From Ligustrum vulgare (taxonomy: Eukaryota; Streptophyta; Magnoliopsida; Lamiales; Oleaceae), in contig OY743170.1 of assembly GCA_963555705.1 (NCBI GenBank), forward strand, positions 16,165,596 to 16,229,595: DNA of 64,000 nt, read 5' to 3'. A program made the position numbers and the translations under genes. Below are positions 1 to 11,399 of the stretch, one piece after another (position 1 is the first letter of the stretch; each line of letters begins with the position of its first letter). Below the pieces are notes generated by a model. It searched no databases and was not told the origin of the DNA. It saw only the letters and a program-made list of their open reading frames with translations.

Positions 1-1347
1 TTATAGAGTATGAGTCTACCTCAAAGCTTAACGAGTATATATATCGAGCGGGAAAAACTTCAAGTCTCTAATCGTCCCTTCGCGTCGTCTAGCCAAAAAA
101 AAAAAAAAAAAAAAAAAAAATTGAATTAGAAATTTTTGGAAATTTGAGTATTTAAAAAAAAATAAAAGATTGGGGCTACTTTGAGAATTAAATTTTAAAA
201 GGCTTGGGACTAACTTAAAAGATTTGGGACTAAATTAAAATTTTCAGAAATAACAGGGGACTAACTCGAATATTTTAAAACTGCAGGGCTTAAATAACAA
301 CTGCTTAAAACTTAGGGCTGAAGATTTGAAATGTCATTAAATCAAAGGGACTGAATTGAATGATTTCTCAAACTTGGGGGACTAGGCTGTAAATATCGAA
401 AGTTAAAATATAATAATCCAACTTTACTCCTCTCTCTCTCTCTCTCTCATAATCGGTTTCACACTGAGAGAACAAGGAGAGAGAAAAAAACGAAGAGCGG
501 CCGGTGGTGGAAGTGGGTCTCCAGCCGGCAGTTCGCCGGTGCTAGGAGCGGTGAGTGATGAGGGTGCATTAGGCTAGGTTTTTGTGTGGGTTGAGTGCAT
601 TTTTGTGCGAGAACAGGTGCGAAAAATCGAGGCGAAATCGAAGCTTAAGTTGGTGCGATTTTCGGCGAATAGGGCGGCGATCAAGGTAGGGTTCTAAAAT
701 TATTCTATTTCTGGGTTTGGGTTTGATTTCGACTGGGATTTAGAAGTGGCAGTGGCGGTGGACCTTTTGTGGTGGTGGCTTTTGTATTGATTGGTGTGGA
801 TTTGGAGGTTTGGGAGATGGGCAGTGATGATTGACGGTGCAGGCGGGGCTGCCATTTAGGATCGTGGTGACGAGTTGGGTTCCGGTATTGCATTTTCGTT
901 TGTGGACTGCATGTGGTGTGTTTCAGTGTTTGAAATTGGATTAGGTGATGTTGAATTGGGGATGATGGTGTAGGCAGCGCTGCAGGTGGTGTCCGGTGGT
1001 GGTAGCAGCGATGATGAAGATGGTGTTTCTATGTGTGTTTGATAGTGATGGAGCTGATTTGGTTGAACTGGTGATGATGCTAGCAGTGTTGATTTGGAAG
1101 TTTATGCAGGTGATCATCATGGACATCTTACCTAAAAGTTGCAGCGTGTGGGACGTGAAAAATGGAGATTGGGACTGGTTATAGTGAGCACTTGGGGAGC
1201 TGAAGGATTGTAACTGAGGCTGGAAAATAATGGTGATGAATAATTCTGGTATTAAATGACAAAATTGAATGACAATAAAATTGTGAGATGGTTGAGAATT
1301 CTGAAAGTTGCATATGGCTGGGTTCAAAAAGAAATAATAATTTGGAC

Positions 1348-1390
<43 letters not shown>

Positions 1391-2235
1391 AAATACTTAT
1401 TTTGTACAAATTTGGAATTATAAATCGGATAAAAAAAATTTAAACGAAACTAAATTTCTTTCTTGAAATCTTGAAATAATTTAATCGGCTAGACGAACAC
1501 GTTTCTTAAAATGGATGAAATCGTAGCGACAAATATTAATAAATTTTACTTTTATTGTTATAAAATTTCCTCGGTCGCTACACTCATGGCCGTAAATGAA
1601 GGATCACGGCCGTAACCTGCTCTCTGTCTATTTCATAAACCAGATAAAAGGGACTTACGGCCGGAACGAAAATATTCACGGCCGTAACATATTTCAATTA
1701 CACAATTTACGGCCGTAAATGAAGACACTCACGGCCGTAAGACTGCTTCTGGACGTGCGCCGCTGTGGAATTTAAAGATTTATCATTATTTTATTTCCTT
1801 ATCAGTTTTAGCTATTTTAGGTTAGTTAGAATTCTATTTTGAGTAAATTAGCGATTAGGGTTTTATTTTGCTTATTTATACGCCTTTTTGATTCATTGTA
1901 AAGAAGACTTTGATGATTGAATAAAAATAGATTGAATGTTTTTCAATTGTTTAATATGTGGATTCACATTACAAATCCAAACTTATCAAGATTGATTATC
2001 TTGTGGCGTTCATCCAGAACTTATCAAATATTCGCGAGAGTATTTGTGGCGTTGAAAATCAGAGACTTATCAAGGAGATTGGGCAAATCCTTGTGAAGTT
2101 TCGAAAGTCGTGGTTCTTTATTCCGCATCTTCGAGCCATCGCGTCGTGAATATCGGGTCATGATTCATCCGTCCAACCACAACCTGAGTTCGGAACTTTC
2201 TGGCGTTTCTTCCGCGCTTCGAATCTCATCATAAG
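1..2235. repeat. LTR-like retroelement debris
   Basis: There is no credible gene here. Positions 170-395 repeat a degenerate GGGACTAA(a/c)TTxAAA phrase about seven times, a pattern common in LTRs of plant Ty3 elements. A (CT)n run lies at 428-449, a poly(A) at 97-120 and a 41-base poly(T) at 1349-1389. Positions 1800-1960 look like the end of an LTR (a TATA-like TTATTTATACGC near 1870, then AT-rich sequence). No partner LTR or target-site duplication was found, so boundaries and family are unknown. Small open frames of 60-130 codons here have no recognisable domain. Confidence 0.35.
1583..1742. repeat. Palindromic ACGGCCGTAA motif cluster
   Basis: About six copies of (T)(T/C)ACGGCCGTAA or near variants occur within 160 bp, spaced 20-50 bp apart. 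The core ACGGCCGT is its own reverse complement, so each copy is a palindromic site. They sit upstream of a TATA-like sequence in presumed LTR DNA, which would fit reiterated protein-binding sites in a U3 region. That role is inferred. Confidence 0.6.
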
Positions 2236-2238
2236 TTC

Positions 2239-4390
2239 TCCTTCCTTATACTCTTAAAAGATGGAAGGATCAGAATTTCGACAGATCAAAACTATCTGTG
2301 TATTTTGTGGATAAAAAATTGGGAAAAACTTTGAATATTTAGAAGTATCAGTGCTTTTAGGGAAGAAGTTGGGAGAGAGAGGCATTAATCTAGTATATGG
2401 AGGGGGTAGCAGTGGATTGATGGGTTATGTTTCACAATCCGCTCAAACAGAGAAAACGAGAGTGATAGAGGTTATACCAGTTCCATTAGCTGATATCGCT
2501 GGCAAAACACGAGGGCATAAAGTACAGACGTTATCTATCCATGAACGCATAACTTGCATGTTGTATGGTTCTGATGCCTTTATTGTCATGCCTGGAGGTT
2601 TTGGTACTTTAGAGGAAATCTTTAATATTACCTTAATATTACCTCATGGGCTCAGCTGGGTCTCCATACTAAGCCTATTGGGCTTTTAAATGTTAACAAC
2701 TTCTTCGATGGTTTACTAACTTTTCTTGATTATGCTGTGGAACAGGGATTCATCTCTCCATTTTCTAGGAGGACCCTTATTTCTGCTCCCACTATCGATG
2801 AACTGCTGGAAAAGTTACAATCATATGTTCCAATACAAGATTCAGAAGGAGCTAAGATAGATTGGTCGCAAGGAAGGGGTACCAAGTGAAAATAGAGTCC
2901 GGTTAATGTAAATTTATCCTTGTGAATCTCCAAAATATTGTGGGTGGTAGATTACGGAGTATTCTTACTCTTGAGACACAGCTCTAATATTGATGAATAT
3001 TTGAACTTAATCTTGTAAACCTCAAAAGGATTAGGAGTGGTAGAGTACGGAGTATTCTTACTTTTGAGACACACAAAAAGATTAGGGGTGGAAGAGTACG
3101 GAGTATTATTACTCTTGATGCACGCCTTTACTTTTGAGGATCATAAATGTTTCTCCCTTTTTGTGTTTTGCATGTTTTTCCTTTTTTTTTTTTAAACAAT
3201 TTGTTTCAGTATGATTCATTTATGCTTCTTCAGGAGCAATAATAATACTATTTCAGTATGTTTAGATGATAATTTTTACTTCTTCTGGAGTAAATATTAC
3301 TTCTTCTAGAGTACATAAATACTTGTGCAAGAACTTTGATCAAATTTGTTTATCTCAATCATATAATATTTATCTCATAATACTGATGAGATTATTTTCA
3401 CATTAGCCATATTCATGCTATCATGTGATATTATCTTATCATACATCAACATTTTTCTTGTTGAATAATTTATTTCATCTGTCCTTTATATCGGTAACTG
3501 CTGGTACCATTTGATAAAATATTTTCATTAAAATCCAACAATTTTTGGTAATGGTAACTTTTGGTACCATTCTGTTGAAATATCAAATAACAACAATATA
3601 TCAAATTTATATGAGTAGAAATATTTGAAACCATTAGAACCAACCATATAGGTAGTAACGTAATATGCTTAAAACTGGTAGAACCAACAATATAAGTGGT
3701 AACGTAATATACTTGAAACTTGTAGAACCAACCATATAGATGGTAACGTAATATATATATTTAAAGCTGATAAAACCAACCATATAGGTGGTAACAACAT
3801 AATGAAATAATTACCTTTCATAAATGAACAAGTCATATCTCCAAATCCAGTCAATGTATTTATAATAGTCCAGTTCGTTACGATAATGAGTTATACTCAA
3901 TACATCACGACATGGTAACTATTATATTATTTGTACCTTATTTTAAATCTTTTAATTTATCATATTGATCACATAATAGTATTAAATGATTGAGAATATA
4001 TATTATATTAGCACTTATCATCAGATCAGTAATCATGATTAATCAAATTCGTCAAATCACGATTAATATACATTAACATATCATCAAGGACAAAATCGTC
4101 TATATTTTAATATATCGATCATATGAGCAAATCGAAACTATCAATAGGTTTAAAATTTGATTTAGAACAAACTTACTTTTGGTCCAAAGTTCAAAATCTC
4201 GCCGGAATTGCTTCAAAAACAGTTTTTACGAAGCCGCCACATTCGACCACCGAAAAATGTCCAAAACTGCACTAAATAGAAAAGTAAAGTAAGACCACAG
4301 AAAAATAAAAAACGTCGATATGAACAAACTGCCTTTTGACACCGTCGCCGAAAAACTCATCACGTGCCCAAAAACGCGCTAAGACGACGT
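2239..4390. repeat. Decayed inverted duplicate of the 44.9-46.86 kb LOG segment
   Basis: After the LOG pseudogene, the same noncoding landmarks follow in the same order as downstream of the intact LOG gene, but on the opposite strand. First come three copies of a TACGGAGTATTCTTACTC phrase (2943-3130). Next are hairpin-like TACTTCTTCTGGAGTA units (3225-3315) and GGTAAC...GGTACC units (3493-3560). Four or five ACCAACCATATAGGTGGTAACG repeats (3640-3800) are next. Last is a segment containing TTCAAAATCTCGCCGGAAT (about 4190-4370). Similarity fades near 4400. Neither an LTR nor the Cys-rich gene is found beside this copy, so it is a truncated older element. Confidence 0.75.
2261..2889 (+). pseudogene. 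LOG-like cytokinin phosphoribohydrolase pseudogene (inverted copy)
   Basis: This is the plus-strand counterpart of the intact LOG gene at 46201-46854. It has the same start (MEGSEFRQIKTICVFCG), then a TAA at 2312-2314 where the intact copy has a Ser codon. The frame reopens through the GGGSSGLMG and PGGFGTLEE motifs. An 11-bp tandem duplication near 2626-2646 (TTAATATTACC doubled) then shifts the frame. The remainder, matching the intact copy up to its last residues, is readable in another frame. Like the intact copy it has no introns, whereas plant LOG genes normally have several, so both descend from a processed transcript. Two independent lesions make it non-functional. Confidence 0.85.
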
Positions 4391-4983
4391 CTGCGCGTGG
4401 GCGTCACATGCCTTACTCGCTGCCGTGCCGTTTCACCGCCGTCGACACACGCAGGTGCCGGAGAATCGTCTCGCCACCTTGGTTTCAGATCTGGTCTTCA
4501 ATCGATTCCTCATGTGCTCAACCATGTAATCGATTTCCTTCATATTTTACCTTCATCTTCTTCTTCAAAATTTTACTTTCCTTGTGGTTGACGCAAAGGG
4601 ATTCTGTTATTTTATTCTCGAATTTTTTCTTTGTGAATAATCCTAATATTTTTATCTCTTAATTTTTCTACTTGATAACATCTAGTTGTTGTTAATCATG
4701 CATGCATTTTGTTCGACACAGCAAATGGCACATCTTTATGTTAAAACTTAGAATATTAGTCCTCATCAAGTTCAGTTTGCAACATTAAGGAGTGACAATG
4801 CTCGACCTTTAAATACTCGAGCTCGACTTGTGTCCAAAATATGGATTTGATTTGGCCCATAGGCTTGTGGGCCTCTCGAGTCGAGTCATTTTTTTTTAGG
4901 GAAAAATACGCTTTACAGGTTGTTATAGTTACAATTATCGAAAATCAGGTATATTATGGAAAAAATAAAAAATCAATCAAAGA

Positions 4984-5038
<55 letters not shown>

Positions 5039-5300
5039 AACGATAATTAATGATTGTTGCATCCCCACAATCACGGAAACGGTTAATTTTCACATTTCCT
5101 TAATTATCCACAATATGGAAGAATCGTTTCGTCGTGTCTCACATTTATTCCAAATCGACATTTAATATCACTCCATTGACGCACAACATCAGTTGAAGAA
5201 CCGATTGAAAAGGAAAATACAGAAGGAAGTCACAGAAGATTTCATCGACATTCTTTCTGAAATTACTAAACATTTGTAATTACATCAGAATTATTTATAA
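4391..5300. other. Intergenic stretch with TA microsatellite
   Basis: No supported gene. A perfect (TA)n microsatellite lies at 4985-5034. Short frames at 4336-4662 look GC-richer but show no domain. The left end of the MULE should lie somewhere after about 5035. No terminal inverted repeat could be recognised. Confidence 0.5.
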
Positions 5301-6090
5301 AGTGCGACTAGGACACATTGAAGTTCGGTAAGATTGATTACATTTTTGCTGCATTAATGATTAAGGTCACAATTGATTTTACGTTTTGTGATGCTGGTCT
5401 GTCATAGGGCTCTGCATTTAGAAAGTTTAATTTTTTTTTTTTGCGCCATTATGCCAAATAAATTTATTTCATCAGGCAGTAAATGGAGAAATGAGTTGCA
5501 GTATTTCCGAGTCTGTATGAATGTAAATTGGGTATAATTGTCATGAGTACACATGTCAAGTTTAGTATTACTTACTGCTGGATCGTATTCTTGAATAGTA
5601 ATGAGGTCACATTTAATATTCGTTGTCAAGGTGATCGTAACCTGCATGAAGATAGTGTAATATCTAGTTCGCGATATGAATCGAAAATGTTTAGTGCATG
5701 TTGTGGTAAATGGAACAACTGAAAAAAATGACCGTCACTAAGTGCGAGTCTGTAGGCCAGTGAAATGGATAGATGTGTGTCGAGGTCACATGTAATGGTC
5801 CATTTTACAATTCTGAAGCATGTTTAAGAATAATGATTGAGGTCACATTTCATATTCGCTGTCATGATGTAGGCTATGTCAATGAGTTATGAATTCAGAT
5901 AGTTGTGTATGTAGTTTGCACTCTGACGCAAAAATGTTTATTGCATATGGTGATAAATGAATCCAATTTCATAAATGACAGCCAGTAAAGTGGTAGTTTG
6001 TATGCATGTGAGAAGGATAGTTTTGTGACGATATCACATTGCTTTGTGAAATTACAAATTGAAATTTCTGTTAGATAAGCATGATATTTT

Positions 6091-7800
6091 GTGACGAGGT
6101 CACATGTTCGTAGTCTGATATTATTTCCTCATGAACACAGTTTAATTGCACATACAGGAATGGGCTATGTACACGTGTGTACGATTTTTGGGTCGCAATC
6201 CGCCTTGTTAGTGATTGATGAAGGATGCAACTACACTAAATTCGTGGACACAGTAATAACGGAGTTTGGGATCGACCGAAACAAGGTGGCAGTGTCAAAT
6301 GAGCTATCAATTGAGTGGTGACATAAACCCAGTAAGAATAAAGAATGATAATAGTGTGATGTCCTATTTGACACTGAAGAATATGAATAAAGATCCCTCG
6401 AAATATCCTGTGACAATTGAGATCACCTTATTGGAAACGGTGCATAGACCAGGTAATTTCAACTTCATGGAGCCAGTTGAAGTCACACATGGTTGCAATG
6501 TAGATCAACATTCGACATATGGATTTGCATCGGACGTATGTGTTGTGACCGCTACGGCAGATGTAATATTTGATGAAACAGTTGACACCACTGTAACAAA
6601 CCCTGATGCTAGGGATGTAGAGGTGAATAGGATTTTCAAGAACAAAGAAATACTAAAATTGAGCATGTCCTTTTATGCAATACAGAATATGTTTGAATTC
6701 GTCGTTCTCAGGTCGGACAAGAAGGAATATGTTGTGATATGCTCAAATGACACCTGCAATTAGATTTGCAGGTCATCCAGATTGGGGAAAACTGACCTAT
6801 TCAAGATTAGATACATTCATGATGGTCATACATGTGGTTCCAATATAGTTTTGGGGTCACATAGGCAAGTCTCAACTGCAGTTGTCTCTTCATGCATTAA
6901 ATACAAATTCAGCTCAAGTCGCACAACTTACAAACCAAATGACATATGCAACAAAATGTTGCACACTTATGGTGTTTCGCTGAATTACGTTAAAGCTTGG
7001 AGATCAAGGGAGAAGACTTTGAGATTGATTAGGGGAGACCCAGAAGAATCGTTTCAACATGTACCAGGTTTTTTGCATATGATTGAAAGAAATAACCCAG
7101 GGTCGGTCACAGGGATTCATATTGATACTGATAATAGGTTCAGATATTGTTTCATGGCCATAGGTGCCTCTATTCGTGGATGGATGCATTGTAGGCCTAT
7201 AATTTTTGTTGATGGAACGTATTTGAATGGACAATACGGTGGTACTCTGTTTACAGCATGTACGCAGGATGCAAATAATAGCATTTTTATATTAGCATTT
7301 GGAATTGGCGATAGTGAGAATGATAGATCGTGGAAATGGTTTTTTGAACAGTTGAAGAAGGCATATGGTACAAGAGAAGGTCTATGCTTTGTATCGGATC
7401 GTCACGAGAGTATAAGGAATGGTATAGAAAGTGTATATCCCGGAACATGTCATGGTATATGTTCGTATCACTTACTGCAGAATCTGAAGAAGCATTATGG
7501 AAAATCAGGTCACAATATAACAGAACCGTATAATTACGCTGTTCGTGCTTATACATTCTCAGAGTTCGAATACCAAATGTTGCAATTGGACGCTATTGAT
7601 GAAGGTATTAGGGGTTATTTGGTAAGTATGCTAAATTAGTCAATTAATTGTTGTTTTTTCGTGTATAAGTAAAGCTGTAGCTAATGAATTTCTTGTTTAC
7701 TGAACTTATTTCTAACAGCGAGAAGTGGGTTATGAAAAGTGGTCTAGATACCACATGCCCGAAAATAGGTATTCAACGATGACGTCTAACATAGTAGGTA
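6091..7800 (+). pseudogene. Mutator-like (mudrA) transposase pseudogene
   Basis: A plus-strand reading frame encodes a MULE transposase. The N-terminal part (about 6145-6300) and the following part lie in different frames, implying a 1-base indel near 6285-6300. The next block has the zinc-binding MuDR-type region (FKNKEILKLSMSFYAIQN... to the HTC motif near 6830). It is broken by a TAG at 6761-6763 where related proteins have Trp. The catalytic region follows, with FVDGTYLNGQYGG (first Asp, near 7210), VSDRHESI (second Asp, near 7395) and a CSYHLLQNL motif. A GTAAGT donor near 7622 and a TTTCTAACAG acceptor ending near 7718 bound a short intron, after which REVGYEKWSRYHMPENRYSTMTSNI continues to about 7795. 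The C-terminal SWIM zinc finger is missing. Confidence 0.85.
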
Positions 7801-7850
7801 ATCACTAATCATAAATAAGGCATATAAAAAAAAGTGACAGAGAATATTCA

Positions 7851-7907
7851 GCTGAGACGCCCTTGACATTAGGATTTTCCTTCTTAAAAGTCTTCCTGAA
7901 CTCCTTG
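7851..7907 (-). pseudogene. HMGB (HMG-box) exon fragment
   Basis: On the minus strand, after a TTATTGTAG acceptor, 19 codons read KEFRKTFKKENPNVKGVSA. This closely matches the interior of the HMG box of plant HMGB chromatin proteins, where an intron precedes this segment in several genes. The reading then runs into unrelated residues. No other HMGB exon was recognised in 7920-9200. It looks like a piece of host gene captured by the surrounding MULE, opposite in strand to the transposase. Confidence rests on a short but strongly conserved stretch. Confidence 0.55.
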
Positions 7908-7909
7908 CT

Positions 7910-8634
7910 ACAATAAAATCATAATGACATAAATTATAATATCAATTAACACTTGATATACAAAGAAATAACCCTTCAACTGTAAACAATAAGCAAACAG
8001 ATCTCAATGAAAACATGTATAACTATTAGTATGAGGTTATCGTGTGCATAAAAACCATCAAAATTAACACTTCCCTACCATTGGCAACAAAAGACAAATT
8101 GAATTATGCTCCAGGATACAAAATAAAAAATCATCACGAGTAACACTTCCCTACCATTTTCAAATGATACGCTTCTATGAAAAAATAAATATCAAAAGGA
8201 AAATGTATATTGCATCCTATCAAATAATAATATTCAAATCATAAATAATCTTTCTAAACACTACCTTGTAAACAATAATGATCGTTTGGATTAAAGCGGA
8301 CAAAGTATCAAAATGGATTATTCACCATTTATCAAAGTACCCAAAACACCAACATTCAAAAATCTCAAATACTTCAACTAAGTCATTGTTCCCATATCAC
8401 TAAATAAACCCATCTTGTAAAATAGAAAACAACACTAAATCTTCAAGAAAATTTGCTTGAATAAGTAAAAACAGATTTATAAACTAAATTTACTTTACCC
8501 ATGAGTTTATGTTTATAATTTCCTTTCTAAACAACCCCCCGGCAAAAAAAAAAAAAAAACAGATTTATGAACGAAATTTACTTTACCCATAAGTTTATGT
8601 TTATAATTTCCTTTCTAAACAAAACCCCCCTCCC

Positions 8635-8673
<39 letters not shown>

Positions 8674-10080
8674 CCGACAACATAAAACATATTAGTAACA
8701 AAGACCCCTCATAGCAAGCACCAAAAACCGAACAACTTAGAAATTGAAATAACTCATAATAACCTCAAATACACGACTCAAAAAAAATCTCAATTAGTTT
8801 TATCAGTGGTTCAAGCTCCAAAGTTTGAGATAATCAAATTTTATTATACTTCTACAATAGTGTACAACATCCAACATCCATGAAGGACAGTTGAAATTCA
8901 AGGAAAAGATACAAAATTTCGGAGTTGAAAACAACAAACAACTTCAACAATGATGAAAAAATGCTGATGATATACCTACTCCGGAACAACATGGTTATTT
9001 CATTAACCTAATTGGCAAACAGAGAAACAATTAATGGTCTTAAAATCTGCGTTAGTGGCATCGGATTTAAATAATACCATCCAATATTCAAAAATCATAT
9101 ATAACCAAATCAAAATTAAAATATAATTAATAGGAACTTTTTTGGCAACACCGTGGAGCCCAGTCGAAAGAAAAATAATCAGGAAGCTTCGTTTTTGGAA
9201 ATTACTGTAGAATTTATGTACTGTTGTAAACTATGTAAATGGAATTTGTTTAGCATTTATGGGGATAAGTAATCAGGAGCTTCGTTTGTAACCCTTATTC
9301 TGACATTTCTTTAGCATTTGTACAGCATTTAATTATGATATGTAAATTTCAATTTTACATTAGCATAATGTTCACTGGTTATTATGCGTTTGGTTTATTT
9401 ATCAAATTTCAATTTGTGCTGCATAATCAACTGGTTTATTTATCATATTCAAATACAAAGTACACGCAATTTTTTAGAATGAAAACAAAAATGAATCCAT
9501 CATTTCATTGCAACACAAGATAGAAGCAGATGAGAAATAGAGGAAATAAAAAAAAAAAAAATTTAATAATAGAGAACTCACATTTTCGTCGATCAAAACA
9601 ATCTCCAAGTTACAAATATTATCGGGCTTTCAAAACGTAGGATTCTTAAATATTTTTCAACCCATTTTATAACCTTGCTATCTGATACATTAACATTTCT
9701 TAAACAATTCAACACTGGAAATTTTTATAATGTGAAAATTAAAGCAAAACAATAAACTAATGTAGAACATAAAACTTCTCGCCTGATCAACAAAAAACAT
9801 CTCCTTCAAAAAGTTCTTAACTTTACCCAAGATTAACCACCTTCTATTCTCCAATCCAAATTCATCAATCAAAATAATCCAAACCATTATATGAAATAAA
9901 CCCAAAAAAATATAACACAATCAAGAAATTGTAATAAAAATCAAATTAAAAAGGAAAAGACCAAGACCTTAAAAATTAAGCCAACAATGGTAATCACAGT
10001 CTTGACTCTTGAGAAAATGTGGTTGCTTTAAACCATTTGCCACAAGCATCTCATTCCTTTTCCATAAATCAAAGCTGAAG
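7910..10080. other. AT-rich stretch without recognised gene
   Basis: No coding region is supported. It holds a 90-bp tandem duplication with A-tracts (8469-8671, listed separately) and long AT-rich sequence. It could be intron or flank of a captured host gene, or an insertion that replaced the 3' part of the transposase gene. Confidence 0.5.
8469..8671. repeat. Tandem 90-bp duplication ending in poly(C)/poly(A)
   Basis: The segment beginning AAACAGATTTAT(a/g)AAC and ending CTTTCTAAAC occurs twice (from about 8468 and about 8557). Each copy is followed by a short C-run and an A-run. The second A-run is 36 bases (8636-8671). Confidence 0.8.
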
Positions 10081-10930
10081 CCACCCTTTGGAGGTATTTC
10101 TATCGCCGTCTTCGACATCTTCACTTACTATTCTTCATTCTAGAATCCGGCAAACTGTTTTGTTTCCCATCCCCCCTTTTTTTGTTACAACTCTGAACCA
10201 GCGGGATTCCTGGAGGCATCATCGACGGTTTCGGGTCGGACTCGATGAGATCCGATCTACGATTTTTTCTATTTTGGTAGAGATGAGACTAAATCCAAAT
10301 TGGAGATTCAAATTCTTCTATTTTTCTCTCCATATGTGAAAATTATGCAAAAGTGAGGACTAACCCGCTGTCGCCGTGGATGATGACCTTGAGGAGCGTT
10401 CTTCTACAGAAGGCATCGTCGCCGATTTCGGGGAGGTCTCGATAAGCTCCGATTTACGATTTTTTCGATTTTGATAAAGATGAGTGTGTTCTTTTGCAAT
10501 TTAATTTGCCATCATTATCAAAATTTAAATTACACAATTTTTCATATCACTTTTTAACCATTCACATTTTCTCTCTCCAATTTTTAACCCTTCATCATAC
10601 CTAGAAAACACAAATAAATCAATAAATAATTTCAATTCCTTGATTTGACACAAAAAATTCCAAATTATGCCCTTGTTTGGTAAACGTACTTTTTTTGGTT
10701 TATAAATCAATTTATAAACCACACAATTTTCCAAACCACACATTTTTCTCTCTCCAATTTTCGACCACTATTTTTTACCTCAAAATCATAAATAAACCAG
10801 TTTATAAACCAAACAGTGTTACCAAAGGGAGGCTAAATTCAAAAGAACACAACCGAAATCTGAATCGGAGATTTTCTCAAAGTTTTCTCTGGATATTAGT
10901 TTGCTTTCAAGTTCTAGACTTCTAGTGTCA
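10081..10930. repeat. Duplicated segment and possible MITE
   Basis: Positions about 10215-10290 and 10400-10480 are diverged direct copies, both containing TACGATTTTTTC(t/g)ATTTTG and ending in a GATGAG phrase. Positions 10669-10830 start with CCCTTGTTTGGTAAACG and end with an imperfect complement of it, with inner GGTTTATAAA/TTTATAAACC arms. This suggests a small inverted-repeat element (MITE). No clear target-site duplication was found, so the MITE call is weak. No gene was recognised. Confidence 0.35.
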
Positions 10931-11380
10931 TTATTGCAATTCACCCTAGATGACGTTTTTCAACACATTTTGATATGTGGAATAGTATATTGTGGGTCCC
11001 ATATTATTATTTTCAAGAATAATTATCAAGAAATGTCATAATTATATAGTGGGTCCCACATTCATATGTTTGCCTTTCTTGCGGGATTGGGCTGGACTTC
11101 TAAGCGGTAAGTATGTTCATTTAGTAAAGTAATAATATATATACTTTTTCTTTTATTTATTTATTTAATTTTGGATAAAAAGCTTTTGAGGAGGATTTTT
11201 GGAGGGAAATTTGGGCGGGAATATCATTTTCACTTTCCTTCTTTTATATAGTAAGAGATTCACATCATTGATGTAGGATGTTGGGTTGAATTACTGAATA
11301 TAAATTGTTAGAAGATTGGTATATTATATTAATATCATGGTTTCACATTTAAAAATGTTACCTCTTGTTGCAGGGGTTAA
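10931..11380. other. Unassigned AT-rich sequence
   Basis: No gene recognised. It contains a repeated GTGGGTCCCA phrase at about 10993 and 11049. It lies between the possible MITE and the TGTGACC-rich region. Confidence 0.4.
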
Positions 11381-11399
11381 ACGGTACACGATGAATATC

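Noticed and set aside
941..1327. Minus-strand frame of 128 codons near the left edge
   Set aside because: No domain, low-complexity composition, inside LTR-like sequence.
4336..4662. Plus-strand frame of 108 codons
   Set aside because: No recognisable domain and an overlapping frame of similar length; follows the end of the LOG duplicate.
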